A stretch of DNA of 64,000 nucleotides, from contig JAFPWG010000027.1 in NCBI GenBank assembly GCA_017395045.1, positions 113,637 to 177,636 on the forward strand, given 5' to 3'. The number at the start of each line of letters is the position of its first letter. Position 1 is the stretch's first letter. The stretch is from Bacteroidales bacterium. GTDB lineage: Bacteria; Bacteroidota; Bacteroidia; Bacteroidales; UBA932. The notes beneath the pieces are model-generated. The model saw nothing but the letters and a program-made list of their open reading frames with translations, made no database searches and was not told the DNA's origin. This document shows, one piece after another, positions 50,267 through 58,992 of the stretch. The position numbers and the translations under genes were made by a program.

Positions 50267-50728
50267 TCAGAAGTTCTTGACGAAATCGATATCCTTCTTG
50301 AGCATGATCTTCGGCTCCATCACCGAGACCTTCTGGAACAGCTTGAACTGGTAGGCGGGGGAGAGGTAAACGACGTGCTCGTGCTTGCCCTTGCGCCACC
50401 ACTTGTAGAAAGCGATCGGGTCCGTGTCGTAGGGGATCTTGGCGGGAATGTCGGAGGTGTAGCCGGGGAAGTCGATCATCATCTTGAGGCCGGTGATGCG
50501 CTTGTAGTACTCGTAGTCGGCCCGGCGGAGTTTGGAAACCAGCGGCGCGAACACTTCCATCTGGTCTACCAGCAGAACCTTTTCCTTCACGACCATCTTG
50601 TGGATCCGGACCGGGTCCACGTTGAGCCACTCGCCGATTTTCAGGGTTTTGGACCCCTCATCACAGTCAAGTGTCAGATAGTCCGAGGAATAGTAAATTT
50701 TCCCAGGTTCAAGCGGGTAGGTTTCCAT
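50267..50728 (-). CDS. Hypothetical protein, 153 residues
   Basis: I do not recognise the family. The protein is soluble and rich in aromatic and Lys residues, with Y-E-Y-Y-K-R-I-T-G-L-K and F-Y-K-W-W-R-K-G-K-H-E-H stretches that could form a basic surface. The ATG at 50728 is chosen because a consensus -7 box lies 20 bases upstream of it; the longer version would begin above the promoter. It heads the operon with the LRR protein, RluA-like synthase, hydrolase and tcdA. Confidence 0.7.
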   Translation of the reverse strand: METYPLEPGKIYYSSDYLTLDCDEGSKTLKIGEWLNVDPVRIHKMVVKEKVLLVDQMEVFAPLVSKLRRADYEYYKRITGLKMMIDFPGYTSDIPAKIPYDTDPIAFYKWWRKGKHEHVVYLSPAYQFKLFQKVSVMEPKIMLKKDIDFVKNF

Positions 50729-50748
50729 CCTGTTTTGTGTTTCAATGG

Positions 50749-50756
50749 CAAATATA
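50749..50756 (-). promoter_or_regulatory. -7 promoter element of the tcdA-rluA operon
   Basis: TATATTTG on the minus strand, 20 bases before the ATG at 50728. Confidence 0.5.
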
Positions 50757-50764
50757 TGAAAAAA

Positions 50765-50797
50765 TTTGCAGAATTCCACGAAAAATACCTATATTTG
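50765..50797 (+). promoter_or_regulatory. Promoter of the DUF4332-like gene
   Basis: TTTG at 50765-50768, 21 bases, TATATTTG at 50790-50797: full consensus, 45 bases before the ATG. Confidence 0.7.
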
Positions 50798-50842
50798 AGG
50801 GATTGAACACCGAAACAACAACCTTTTAAACACAAAATTGAT

Positions 50843-51250
50843 ATGACTTACAAGATTATCGACATCCAGGGTATCGGCCCTGTCTACGCAGAGAAACTCA
50901 TCGCTGCGGGTATCGAAACCGTGGACCAGCTGCTCGAGAAGGGCGCCGACCCGAAGGGCCGCCAGGCCATCGAAGAGGCCACCGGCATCGACCACGGCCG
51001 TGTCCTCACCTGGGTCAACCATGCCGACCTGTTCCGCGTCAAGGGCATCGGCCCCCAGTTCTCCGAGCTGCTCGAGGCCGCCGGTGTCGACACCGTGAAG
51101 GAGCTCCGCAACCGCAACGCCGCGAACCTCGCCGCCAAGATCCTGGAGGTCAACGAGGAGAAGCACCTCTGCCGCCGTACCCCGGTCGAGAAGGAGGTCG
51201 CGAAGTTCATCGAGCTCGCCAAGGCCCTCGAACCCGTCGTCACCTACTAG
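50843..51250 (+). CDS. DUF4332-like helix-hairpin-helix protein
   Basis: This 135-residue protein has two helix-hairpin-helix repeats, I-Q-G-I-G-P-V-Y-A-E-K-L (residues 8-19) and V-K-G-I-G-P-Q-F-S-E-L-L (about 65-76), each followed by an A-G-(I/V)-x-T-V-x-(Q/E)-L helix. This matches DUF4332 and suggests non-specific nucleic acid binding. It is monocistronic with its own promoter and terminator. The codons are strongly biased to GC-ending ones, which may indicate high expression. Confidence 0.85.
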   Translation: MTYKIIDIQGIGPVYAEKLIAAGIETVDQLLEKGADPKGRQAIEEATGIDHGRVLTWVNHADLFRVKGIGPQFSELLEAAGVDTVKELRNRNAANLAAKILEVNEEKHLCRRTPVEKEVAKFIELAKALEPVVTY

Positions 51251-51286
51251 GAACGTGCGCTCAGGGGAGCGCCATCAAACACATCG

Positions 51287-51317
51287 AACGGCATCCCGAC
51301 GGGGTGCCGTTTGTTTT
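51287..51317 (+). terminator. Terminator of the DUF4332-like gene
   Basis: AACGGCATCCC (51287-51297) pairs with GGGGTGCCGTT (51301-51311) with one G-T pair, followed by TTGTTTT. The T-run doubles as the -33 box of the next promoter. Confidence 0.75.
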
Positions 51318-51341
51318 CCAGGGAGATTATTCCTAAATTCG
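51310..51341 (+). promoter_or_regulatory. Promoter of the nitrilase-family gene, adjacent to its ATG
   Basis: TTTG at 51310-51313, 20 bases, TAAATTCG at 51334-51341. The -7 box ends 4 bases before the ATG at 51346, so transcription should start at or next to the start codon. Confidence 0.5.
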
Positions 51342-51345
51342 CCGT

Positions 51346-52116
51346 ATGAGAATCATTTTGCTGCAGACTTCCCCTACGTGGGGAGATCCCGAAAAGAGCC
51401 GGGAGGACGCCCGCCGGATGCTGATGGGCACGCCCAAGGCGGACCTGGTCGTCCTGCCTGAAATGTTCTCCACCGGTTTTGTCACCCAGCCGGAAGGGGT
51501 CGCCGAAAGCGAAGACGGCGAGTCCCTCCAGTGGATGAAGGACTATGCCCGGAACAAGGATTGCGCCGTCGCCGGCAGCGTTTCGGTCCGTCTCTCGGAC
51601 GGAACGTACAGGAACCGTTTCTATTTCGTCTTTCCGGACGGGCATTTCCAGTATTATGACAAGCACCATCTGTTCACATATGCCGGCGAACATGAGCACT
51701 ATACGGCCGGTGAGGAACGTGTGATTGTCGAACACGCCGGATTCCGGATCCTGCTTCAGGTTTGTTACGACCTCCGTTTCCCCGTATTTTCCCGGAACCG
51801 CCTCGTGGACGGGAAGCCGGAATACGACCTGATCCTGTATGTCGCCAGCTGGCCGCAGCAGCGCATGGATGCCTGGGACGGGCTTCTCAAGGCCCGCGCC
51901 ATTGAAAACGTATGCTTCGTGGCGGGAGTGAACCGGGTGGGAAAGGATCCCGGAAACCTTTATTCCGGACATACCAGTTTATATGGTCCTCGGGGGGAGT
52001 TGCTTTTAATTTGTAAGGAAAGTCGGATTGACATCATAGAATATGAAATAAAACATTCTGTTTTGGACAATTTCCGTCAAAATTTCCCCGCATTGGCGGA
52101 TGCAGATTATAAATAA
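51346..52116 (+). CDS. Omega-amidase-like nitrilase family protein
   Basis: This 256-residue carbon-nitrogen hydrolase has the Glu-Lys-Cys triad: Glu in V-L-P-E-M-F, Lys in Y-D-K-H-H-L-F and Cys in Q-V-C-Y-D-L-R-F-P. The M-F-S-T-G-F and H-L-F-x-x-A-G-E-H motifs are those of YafV/Nit2-type omega-amidases, which hydrolyse 2-oxoglutaramate or 2-oxosuccinamate to the oxoacid and ammonia. The first beta strand (R-I-I-L-L-Q-T) begins directly at the ATG, so the start is secure. Confidence 0.9.
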   Translation: MRIILLQTSPTWGDPEKSREDARRMLMGTPKADLVVLPEMFSTGFVTQPEGVAESEDGESLQWMKDYARNKDCAVAGSVSVRLSDGTYRNRFYFVFPDGHFQYYDKHHLFTYAGEHEHYTAGEERVIVEHAGFRILLQVCYDLRFPVFSRNRLVDGKPEYDLILYVASWPQQRMDAWDGLLKARAIENVCFVAGVNRVGKDPGNLYSGHTSLYGPRGELLLICKESRIDIIEYEIKHSVLDNFRQNFPALADADYK

Positions 52117-52131
52117 TTTTCCTAAATTTTT

Positions 52132-52163
52132 CTTGTTTTTTAAAAAGTAGTTTCTTAGATTTG
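52132..52163 (+). promoter_or_regulatory. Promoter of the ilv-leu operon
   Basis: CTTG at 52132-52135, 20 bases, TAGATTTG at 52156-52163. Transcription would begin near 52169, about 20 bases before the leader peptide ATG. Confidence 0.65.
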
Positions 52164-52188
52164 TCTCCGGTTAGTTAAAGAAACCGAG

Positions 52189-52242
52189 ATGAACAACGAA
52201 CTCGTCCTTGTCCTTGTCCTTATTATCCTCGTCCTTGTATAG
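52189..52242 (+). CDS. ilvL: ilv operon leader peptide
   Basis: The 17-codon frame reads MNNELVLVLVLIILVLV then TAG. From codon 5 to 17 all 13 codons are branched-chain: six Leu, five Val, two Ile. It lies between a promoter and a terminator in front of ilvD. The design is that of a classical attenuation leader, in which a ribosome pausing for lack of Leu-, Val- or Ile-tRNA changes the fold of the downstream RNA. No strong ribosome-binding sequence is visible, as is normal in Bacteroidetes. Confidence 0.88.
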   Translation: MNNELVLVLVLIILVLV

Positions 52243-52247
52243 GCGCG

Positions 52248-52319
52248 GACTGGAAAGGCATAAGGCGAGCCGATGAACCTCAACCCCTTCCCAGTCTTGT
52301 ACAGGGAAGGGGCTTTTTT
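52248..52319 (+). promoter_or_regulatory. Antiterminator/terminator attenuator of the ilv-leu operon
   Basis: Terminator: CCCCTTCCC (52284-52292) with GGGAAGGGG (52304-52312), nine perfect pairs, followed by C and six T. Antiterminator: GACTGGAAAGG (52248-52258) with CCTTCCCAGTC (52286-52296), ten of eleven pairs. The two structures share 52286-52292 and cannot form together. The antiterminator strand starts 5 bases after the leader stop codon, so a ribosome resting there covers it and permits termination, while one stalled earlier on the Leu/Val/Ile run leaves it free. Confidence 0.85.
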
Positions 52320-52339
52320 ATAGTTAGTTAGTAGTGTTT

Positions 52340-54172
52340 ATGAAGCATCCCTTCAGGAGCAGCGTCACGTTTGTCGGACGCAGGATGGCCGGAGCCCGTG
52401 CCTTATGGCGTGCGGCCGGAATGAAACCGGAGCAGGTCGGAAAGCCTGTCATCGCCGTCGTGAATTCCTTCACGCAATTCGTCCCGGGCCACACCCACTT
52501 GCACGACGCCGGTCAGCTGGTTAAGTTCGAAATTGAAAGGCTGGGCTGTTATGCGGCCGAATTCGACACCATCGCCGTGGACGACGGCATCGCCATGGGG
52601 CACGACGGGATGCTGTATTCCCTCCCTTCCCGCGAGATCATCGCCGACAGCGTGGAATACATGGTCAACGCACATAAGGCCGATGCGATGGTATGCATCA
52701 GCAACTGCGACAAGATCACCCCCGGGATGCTGATGGCCGCGATGCGGCTGAACATCCCCGCCGTGTTCGTATCCGGCGGCCCGATGGAAGCGGGCGTGGC
52801 GGGAGACCGGAAACTGGACCTCATCGACGCGATGGTCCAGTCGGCCGACAACTCCCTGACCGATGAAGAAGTCGCGCGCGTGGAAGCGGCTTCCTGTCCC
52901 GGATGCGGCTGCTGCTCCGGCATGTTTACCGCGAATTCGATGAACTGCCTTACCGAAGCCATCGGTTTGTCCCTGCCCGGTAACGGAACCGTCGTGGCGA
53001 CGCACCGGAACCGGACGGAACTATTCCGGAAGGCGGCGAAACTCATCGTGGAGAACGCCTGGAAGTATTATCGGGACGGAGACGAACGCGTCCTTCCCCG
53101 AAGCATTGCCAGCCGGGGGGCGTTCCTGAATGCCATGGCGCTGGATATCGCCATGGGCGGTTCCACCAATACCGTCCTGCACCTTCTGGCTGTCGCCCAG
53201 GAAGCCGGTGTGGACTTCACGATGGCCGACATCGACCGTCTTTCCCGCCAGGTGCCCTGCATCTGCAAGGTGGCCCCCAACACGGCCCGCTACCATGTGG
53301 AAGACGTGAACCGGGCCGGCGGCGTCGTTTCAATCATGAGGGAACTGGCCTTTACCGGCCTCGTCGACACCACCCTTTACCGGGTGGACGGGATGACCCT
53401 CGGAGAGGAGATCGAACGCTATGCCATCCTTTCGGACCACGTGACGGAAGACGCCCTGAACCTGTACCGGAGCGCCCCTGCAGGCCGATTCAGTACGGAA
53501 ATGGGCTCCCAGGCGACCTGCTATGGGGAACTGGATACGGACCGGGAGACCGGCTGCATCCGTTCCGTCGCCCACGCTTATACGAAGGATGGCGGACTGG
53601 CGGTTCTCCGCGGCAATGTCGCTGCGGACGGATGCGTCGTGAAAACCGCCGGCGTGGACGCTTCCATCTGGAAGTTCACCGGCCCGGCGAAGGTCTTTGA
53701 TTCCCAGGAAGCCGCCTGTGACGGCATCCTGGGGGGCAAGGTGAAAAGCGGGGACGTCGTGGTGATCACGTACGAGGGCCCCGCCGGAGGTCCCGGCATG
53801 CAGGAGATGCTGTATCCCACCTCCTACCTGAAATCCGTCCACCTGGGCAAGGAGTGCGCCCTCCTGACCGACGGCCGCTTCAGCGGCGGCACGTCCGGCC
53901 TCTCCATCGGCCATATCTCTCCGGAGGCGGCTGCCGGAGGCGCCATCGCCCTGGTCCGGGACGGGGACATCATTGAGATCGACATTCCCGCCCGTTCCAT
54001 CCGGGCCCTCCTGTCCGGGGAGGAACTGGACCGGCGCCGGAAGGAAGAACTGTCCCGGGGAAAGGAGGCCTTCACGCCGCCTTTCCGCAAGCGGACGGTA
54101 TCCAGGAGCCTGCAGGCGTATGCGAAAATGGTAAGCTCCGCAGACAAGGGAGCGGTGAGAGTGATTGAATAA
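52340..54172 (+). CDS. ilvD: Dihydroxy-acid dehydratase
   Basis: This 610-residue iron-sulfur enzyme dehydrates 2,3-dihydroxy-isovalerate and its isoleucine homologue to the oxoacids. Cluster cysteines are in [10 protein letters not shown] and [16 protein letters not shown]. The ATG at 52340 is preferred over a GTG two codons earlier. Full length (E. coli 616). It is the first structural gene after the attenuator, 20 bases past the T-run, and its end overlaps the region just before ilvB. Confidence 0.97.
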   Translation: MKHPFRSSVTFVGRRMAGARALWRAAGMKPEQVGKPVIAVVNSFTQFVPGHTHLHDAGQLVKFEIERLGCYAAEFDTIAVDDGIAMGHDGMLYSLPSREIIADSVEYMVNAHKADAMVCISNCDKITPGMLMAAMRLNIPAVFVSGGPMEAGVAGDRKLDLIDAMVQSADNSLTDEEVARVEAASCPGCGCCSGMFTANSMNCLTEAIGLSLPGNGTVVATHRNRTELFRKAAKLIVENAWKYYRDGDERVLPRSIASRGAFLNAMALDIAMGGSTNTVLHLLAVAQEAGVDFTMADIDRLSRQVPCICKVAPNTARYHVEDVNRAGGVVSIMRELAFTGLVDTTLYRVDGMTLGEEIERYAILSDHVTEDALNLYRSAPAGRFSTEMGSQATCYGELDTDRETGCIRSVAHAYTKDGGLAVLRGNVAADGCVVKTAGVDASIWKFTGPAKVFDSQEAACDGILGGKVKSGDVVVITYEGPAGGPGMQEMLYPTSYLKSVHLGKECALLTDGRFSGGTSGLSIGHISPEAAAGGAIALVRDGDIIEIDIPARSIRALLSGEELDRRRKEELSRGKEAFTPPFRKRTVSRSLQAYAKMVSSADKGAVRVIE

Positions 54173-54185
54173 ACCGGAAACAGAA

Positions 54186-55886
54186 ATGATTACAGGATCG
54201 GAAGCACTTTGGCGCGCCCTCATCGAGGAGGGAGTGGATACCGTCTTCGGGTATCCCGGCGGGCAGATCATGCCCGTGTACGACAGCCTGTGCCAATATA
54301 GGGACCAGGTCCGCCACATCCTTGTCCGCCACGAGCAGGGAGCGATCCACGCAGCGGAAGGGTATGCCCGTGAGAAAGGGGACCCCGGCGTGGTGATCGT
54401 TACGTCCGGACCCGGGGCGACCAACGTCATCACCGGCGTCCACGACGCGATGACGGATTCCACCCCGGTGGTCGTGATCACCGGCCAGGTGCCTTCTGCC
54501 TCGTTGGGTACGGACGCTTTCCAGGAGGCCGATGTCATCGGCCTGACGGGCCCGATCAGCAAATGGAACTACCAGATCCGGACGGCGGACGAGGTGGCGT
54601 GGGCCGTCGCCCGGGCGTTCTATATCGCCCGGACCGGACGTCCCGGCCCCGTGGTCCTGGACTTCACGAAGGACGCACAGGTGGGGCTGACGGACTTCCA
54701 TTTCGAGAAATGCAACTTTATCCGCAGCTACGTGCCGGATCCGAAGATTTCGGACCAGGCCGTGCACAAGGCCGTCGCCCTGCTGGACGAGGCGGACCGT
54801 CCCTTCGTCGTTTTCGGTCAGGGCATCATCCTGGGCCATGCGGAGAAAGAACTGGAGGCTTTCCTGACGAAAGGCGACATCCCCGCCGGATCGACGCTCC
54901 TGGGACTCAGTGCCTTACCGTCGGATTTCCCGCTCTACCGGGGCATGCTGGGCATGCACGGGAACATCACGCCCAACATGATGACGAATGCCTGCGACGT
55001 GCTGGTCGCCGTCGGAATGCGGTTCGACGACCGCGTCACCGGGGCGGTGAGCGCCTATGCCCGGCAGGCGAAAGTGATCCACATCGACATCGACCCGTCC
55101 GAGATCGGGAAGATCATTCCCGTGGAAGTGGGCATCCGGGGCGATGCGAAGAAAGTGCTCTCCATCCTGACGGAACGGATGCAGGAACGCCGTCACCCCG
55201 GATGGTGCAATGGCTTCGTCCGTTGTGACGACGTCGAGAAGGAAAAGGTCATCGACCCCGAGGTGCATCCTGCGGAAGGCTTGCTCCGGATGGGGGAGGT
55301 GGTGGACCGGGTGGTCCGCGCCACCGGCGGAAAGGCCGTCGTGGTGACCGACGTGGGCCAGAACCAGATGATGGGGGCCCGTTATTCCCGCTTCACGCAG
55401 TCCCGCAGTTTCATCTCTTCGGGCGGACTGGGTACGATGGGGTACGGCCTTCCCGCCGCCATCGGCGCCAAGGTGGCCCGGCCGGACCGGACGGTGTGCC
55501 TGTTCGTCGGCGACGGCGGCATCCAGATGACGATGCAGGAATTCGGCACCGTCATGCAGGAGGGTATCGGCGTGAAAGTCATCCTCCTGAACAATAACTG
55601 GCTGGGAAACGTACGCCAGTGGCAGGAACTCTTCTTCGGGCGCCGCTACTCGGAGACCCGGATGCTCAATCCGGACTACGCGATGATTGCTCGCGCCTAT
55701 GGAATCAATTGTATTACAGTAGAAAACAGGGAATCACTTGAACCGGCACTGGAAGAAATGTTCTCCAATGACGCGCCCTGTCTCCTGGACGTCCATGTCC
55801 TGGAGGAGGGGATGGTGATGCCCATGGTGCCCCCCGGAAAGGGAATCCACGAAATCATGGTTACGGACAGCGAATGGTTCAGCTAG
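54186..55886 (+). CDS. ilvB: Acetolactate synthase large subunit
   Basis: This 566-residue thiamine-diphosphate enzyme makes acetolactate or acetohydroxybutyrate. The N-terminal domain has the catalytic Glu in V-R-H-E-Q-G-A-I-H-A-A-E-G. The ThDP-binding motif G-D-G-G-I-Q-M-T-M-Q-E-F through N-N-N-W-L-G is in the C-terminal domain. The ATG at 54186 is preferred to an in-frame TTG at 54165 that lies inside the end of ilvD. The gene is followed 2 bases later by its regulatory subunit. Confidence 0.96.
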   Translation: MITGSEALWRALIEEGVDTVFGYPGGQIMPVYDSLCQYRDQVRHILVRHEQGAIHAAEGYAREKGDPGVVIVTSGPGATNVITGVHDAMTDSTPVVVITGQVPSASLGTDAFQEADVIGLTGPISKWNYQIRTADEVAWAVARAFYIARTGRPGPVVLDFTKDAQVGLTDFHFEKCNFIRSYVPDPKISDQAVHKAVALLDEADRPFVVFGQGIILGHAEKELEAFLTKGDIPAGSTLLGLSALPSDFPLYRGMLGMHGNITPNMMTNACDVLVAVGMRFDDRVTGAVSAYARQAKVIHIDIDPSEIGKIIPVEVGIRGDAKKVLSILTERMQERRHPGWCNGFVRCDDVEKEKVIDPEVHPAEGLLRMGEVVDRVVRATGGKAVVVTDVGQNQMMGARYSRFTQSRSFISSGGLGTMGYGLPAAIGAKVARPDRTVCLFVGDGGIQMTMQEFGTVMQEGIGVKVILLNNNWLGNVRQWQELFFGRRYSETRMLNPDYAMIARAYGINCITVENRESLEPALEEMFSNDAPCLLDVHVLEEGMVMPMVPPGKGIHEIMVTDSEWFS

Positions 55887-55888
55887 CG

Positions 55889-56446
55889 ATGGAAAACGAA
55901 ATAAAAGAATATACGGTGACCATCTACACCGAAAACCAGATCGGCCTCCTGTCGCAGATCACGAACGTGTTCACGCGCCATGGCCTGAGCATCTGGAGCC
56001 TCTCCGCCGGCGCCACGTCCATGGAGGGCGTCCACAACATCACCATCGTGACCTGCGGGCTGGAGAAGAAGGTGAAGGAAAGCGTCCAGCAGATCGAGAA
56101 GCGCGTGGACGTGATCAAGGCCTTCTTCTATACGGCCGACAAGATCGTTTACCGGGAACTGTGCCTGTATAAGGTGCCTACGCTGGCCCTCCTGCAGCAT
56201 GGTGACATCGAGGACCTTCTGAACCGCTACCACGCCCGCATCGTGGAGATGAACAAAGTGTTCACGGTAATCCAGAAGACCGGTTATTCGGACGAGACCG
56301 CCCGTCTTCACGATGAGCTGAAACCCGTCGGGGTGCTCCAGTTCGTGCGTTCCGGACGGATCGCGGTGTCCCGGGCCGAACAGGAACCCGTGTTCAAGTT
56401 CCTGAGGAAGCGGGAAATGGAAAGGAAACAACAATCAAACAAATAA
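55889..56446 (+). CDS. ilvN: Acetolactate synthase small (regulatory) subunit
   Basis: This 185-residue subunit confers valine feedback control. The N-terminal ACT domain (Y-T-V-T-I-Y-T-E-N-Q-I-G-L-L-S-Q-I-T-N-V-F-T-R-H-G) spans about 8-80 and is followed by the C-terminal ACT-like domain. The usual N-R-G-V-L stretch is replaced by N-Q-I-G-L-L, as is common in Bacteroidetes. An in-frame ATG at 55874 overlapping ilvB is possible; 55889 gives the family-like start. Confidence 0.93.
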   Translation: MENEIKEYTVTIYTENQIGLLSQITNVFTRHGLSIWSLSAGATSMEGVHNITIVTCGLEKKVKESVQQIEKRVDVIKAFFYTADKIVYRELCLYKVPTLALLQHGDIEDLLNRYHARIVEMNKVFTVIQKTGYSDETARLHDELKPVGVLQFVRSGRIAVSRAEQEPVFKFLRKREMERKQQSNK

Positions 56447-56452
56447 CAGACT

Positions 56453-57502
56453 ATGGCAAAGATCAATTTCGGCGGCGTCGACGAGAATGTCGTGACCCGC
56501 GAAGAGTTCACCCTGGAAAAGGCGCGCGAAGTCCTCAAGGACGAAGTCATCGCCGTCATCGGTTACGGCGTGCAGGGTCCGGGACAGTCCCTGAACCTGA
56601 AGGACAACGGCTTCAACGTCATCGTGGGCCAGCGCAAGGGAAAGACCTACGACAAGGCCGTCGCGGACGGCTGGGTGCCGGGCGTGAACCTGTTCGAGAT
56701 CGAAGAGGCCTGCGAGAAGGGTACCATCATCCAATACCTGGTTTCCGATGCGGCCCAGATCGAGGTCTGGCCCACGGTCAAGAAGCACCTGACCGCCGGG
56801 AAGGCCCTGTATTTCTCCCACGGTTTCGGCATCACCTACAAGGATCGCACGGGTATCGTCCCGCCGGCCGACGTGGACGTGATCATGGTGGCTCCGAAAG
56901 GCTCCGGCACCTCCCTGAGAAGGCTGTTCCTGCAGGGACGCGGCGTGAATTCTTCCTATGCCGTGTACCAGGATGCGACCGGCCGTGCCCTGGAACGCAC
57001 CCTGGCTCTCGGAATCGGCGTGGGTTCCGGTTACCTGTTCGAGACCGATTTCAAGCGTGAGGTCTATTCCGACCTCACCGGTGAGCGCGGCACGCTGATG
57101 GGCGCCATCCAGGGCATCCTTTCCGCCCAGTATGAGGTGCTTCGCGAGCACGGCCACAGCCCGTCGGAGGCATTCAACGAGACGGTCGAGGAACTGACGC
57201 AGTCCCTGATGCCGCTCTTTGCGGAGAAAGGCATGGACTGGATGTATGCCAACTGCTCCACGACCGCCCAGCGCGGCGCCCTGGACTGGATGGGCCCGTT
57301 CCACGACGCTACGAAGCCTGTTTTCGAGAAGCTCTACCAGCGTGTAGCCAGCGGCGAGGAAGCCCAGGTTTCCATCGACGCGAACTCGAAGCCGGACTAC
57401 CGGAAAGGCCTTGAGGCTGAACTGAAAGCGCTCAGGGAGAGTGAACTCTGGCGCACCGGCGCCGCCGTACGTAAACTCCGTCCTGAAGAGATTGACCGAT
57501 GA
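56453..57502 (+). CDS. ilvC: Ketol-acid reductoisomerase
   Basis: This 349-residue NADPH-dependent enzyme isomerises and reduces acetolactate. The Rossmann motif is [10 protein letters not shown] at about residue 37-46, followed by G-Q-R-K-G-K-T. The knotted C-terminal domain has [14 protein letters not shown] and the S-x-T-A-Q-R-G-A segment. Length matches the class found in Bacteroidetes (about 347). It overlaps leuA by 4 bases. Confidence 0.96.
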   Translation: MAKINFGGVDENVVTREEFTLEKAREVLKDEVIAVIGYGVQGPGQSLNLKDNGFNVIVGQRKGKTYDKAVADGWVPGVNLFEIEEACEKGTIIQYLVSDAAQIEVWPTVKKHLTAGKALYFSHGFGITYKDRTGIVPPADVDVIMVAPKGSGTSLRRLFLQGRGVNSSYAVYQDATGRALERTLALGIGVGSGYLFETDFKREVYSDLTGERGTLMGAIQGILSAQYEVLREHGHSPSEAFNETVEELTQSLMPLFAEKGMDWMYANCSTTAQRGALDWMGPFHDATKPVFEKLYQRVASGEEAQVSIDANSKPDYRKGLEAELKALRESELWRTGAAVRKLRPEEIDR

Positions 57503-58992
57503 GCGACCGCGTCTACATATTCGATACGACGCTCCGCGACGGGGAACAAGTCCCGGGTTGCCAGCTGAACACCGTGGAGAAGATCCAGGTGGCGAAGGCC
57601 CTGGAACTCCTTGGCGTGGATGTCATCGAGGCCGGTTTCCCCATCTCCAGCCCGGGTGATTTCAACTCGGTTGTGGAGATATCGAAGGCGGTGACCTGGC
57701 CCACCGTATGCGCCCTTTCACGTGCGGTGGAAAAGGATATCGACCTGGCTGCCGAAGCACTGAAATATGCGAAACGGGGGAGGATCCATACGGGCATCGG
57801 CACGTCCGACGAGCACATCCGCTACAAGTTCAATTCGAACCGGGAGGAGATCCTGGAGCGTGCCGTCCGGGCCGTCAAGTACGCCAAGAAGTATGTGGAA
57901 GACGTTGAATTCTACGCGGAAGACGCCGGCCGAACCGACAACGAGTACCTGGCCCGCGTCATCGAAGCGGTGATCAAGGCTGGGGCGACCGTGGTGAATA
58001 TCCCCGATACCACCGGCTACTGCCTGCCGGAAGAATACGGCGCCAAGATCAAGTACCTGACGGAGCACGTGGACGGTATCCATAAGGCCGTGATTTCCAC
58101 GCACTGCCACAACGACCTCGGGATGGCGACGGCCAACACGATGGCCGGCCTGCTGAACGGAGCCCGCCAGTGCGAGGTCACGATCAACGGCATCGGCGAA
58201 AGGGCCGGGAACACCGCCCTGGAGGAGATCGCCATGATCCTGAAGGCCCACAAGGGTATTCCGCTGGAGACGAATGTCAATACGAAGCGGATCTACCCGA
58301 CGAGCCGGATGGTTTCTTCCCTGATGAACATGCCGGTCCAGCCCAACAAGGCCATCGTGGGCAAGAATGCATTCGCTCATTCTTCCGGCATCCACCAGGA
58401 CGGCGTGCTCAAGAACGCCGGTACCTACGAGATCATCGACCCCTCCGACGTGGGTGTGGACACGAATTCCATCGTGCTGACCGCCCGCAGCGGCCGGGCT
58501 GCCCTCAAATACCGCCTGGAAGTGAACGGGGTGAAGCTGGACGACGAGAAGATGGACAAGGTCTATGAGGCCTTCCTCCGTCTGGCCGACAGCAAGAAGG
58601 AGATCCACGACGACGATATCCTGATGCTCGCCGGGGCCGACCGAGCCGCCGCCCGCCACATCAAGGTGGACTGGCTGCAGGCGACGAGCGGCATCGGGAT
58701 GAAGCCCGTGGCTTCCATCGGCCTGGACATTGCCGGGGAGAAGTTCGAGGCGGCCGCGACCGGAAACGGCCCCGTGGATGCCGCCATCAACGCCCTCCGG
58801 CAGATCGTCCGCCGGCAGATGACCATCAACGAATTCACCATCCAGGGTGTTACCAGGGGCTCCGACGACTGCTGCAAGGTGCATATGCAGGTGGAGCACG
58901 AGGGACGCATCTATTACGGGTTCGGCGCCAGCACCGACATTGTGACCGCCTCGATCGAGGCGTATGTGGACTGTATCAACAAAAGTGTATGA
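57499..58992 (+). CDS. leuA: 2-isopropylmalate synthase
   Basis: This 497-residue enzyme condenses acetyl-CoA with 2-oxoisovalerate, the first step of leucine synthesis. The DRE-TIM motif [12 protein letters not shown] is at residues 10-21, metal ligands are in S-T-H-C-H-N-D-L-G, and the C-terminal LeuA regulatory domain (about 370-497) is present. Overlaps of 4 bases with both ilvC and leuC indicate coupled translation. Confidence 0.96.
   Translation: MSDRVYIFDTTLRDGEQVPGCQLNTVEKIQVAKALELLGVDVIEAGFPISSPGDFNSVVEISKAVTWPTVCALSRAVEKDIDLAAEALKYAKRGRIHTGIGTSDEHIRYKFNSNREEILERAVRAVKYAKKYVEDVEFYAEDAGRTDNEYLARVIEAVIKAGATVVNIPDTTGYCLPEEYGAKIKYLTEHVDGIHKAVISTHCHNDLGMATANTMAGLLNGARQCEVTINGIGERAGNTALEEIAMILKAHKGIPLETNVNTKRIYPTSRMVSSLMNMPVQPNKAIVGKNAFAHSSGIHQDGVLKNAGTYEIIDPSDVGVDTNSIVLTARSGRAALKYRLEVNGVKLDDEKMDKVYEAFLRLADSKKEIHDDDILMLAGADRAAARHIKVDWLQATSGIGMKPVASIGLDIAGEKFEAAATGNGPVDAAINALRQIVRRQMTINEFTIQGVTRGSDDCCKVHMQVEHEGRIYYGFGASTDIVTASIEAYVDCINKSV

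Noticed and set aside
52201-52239. GTCCTT tandem repeat as a microsatellite
   Set aside because: The repeat is explained as alternating Val-Leu codons of the leader peptide; the promoter, stop codon and attenuator around it fit a coding role.
54165-54185. TTG start for ilvB
   Set aside because: It would add seven residues that overlap the ilvD end; the ATG at 54186 matches the usual IlvB N-terminus.
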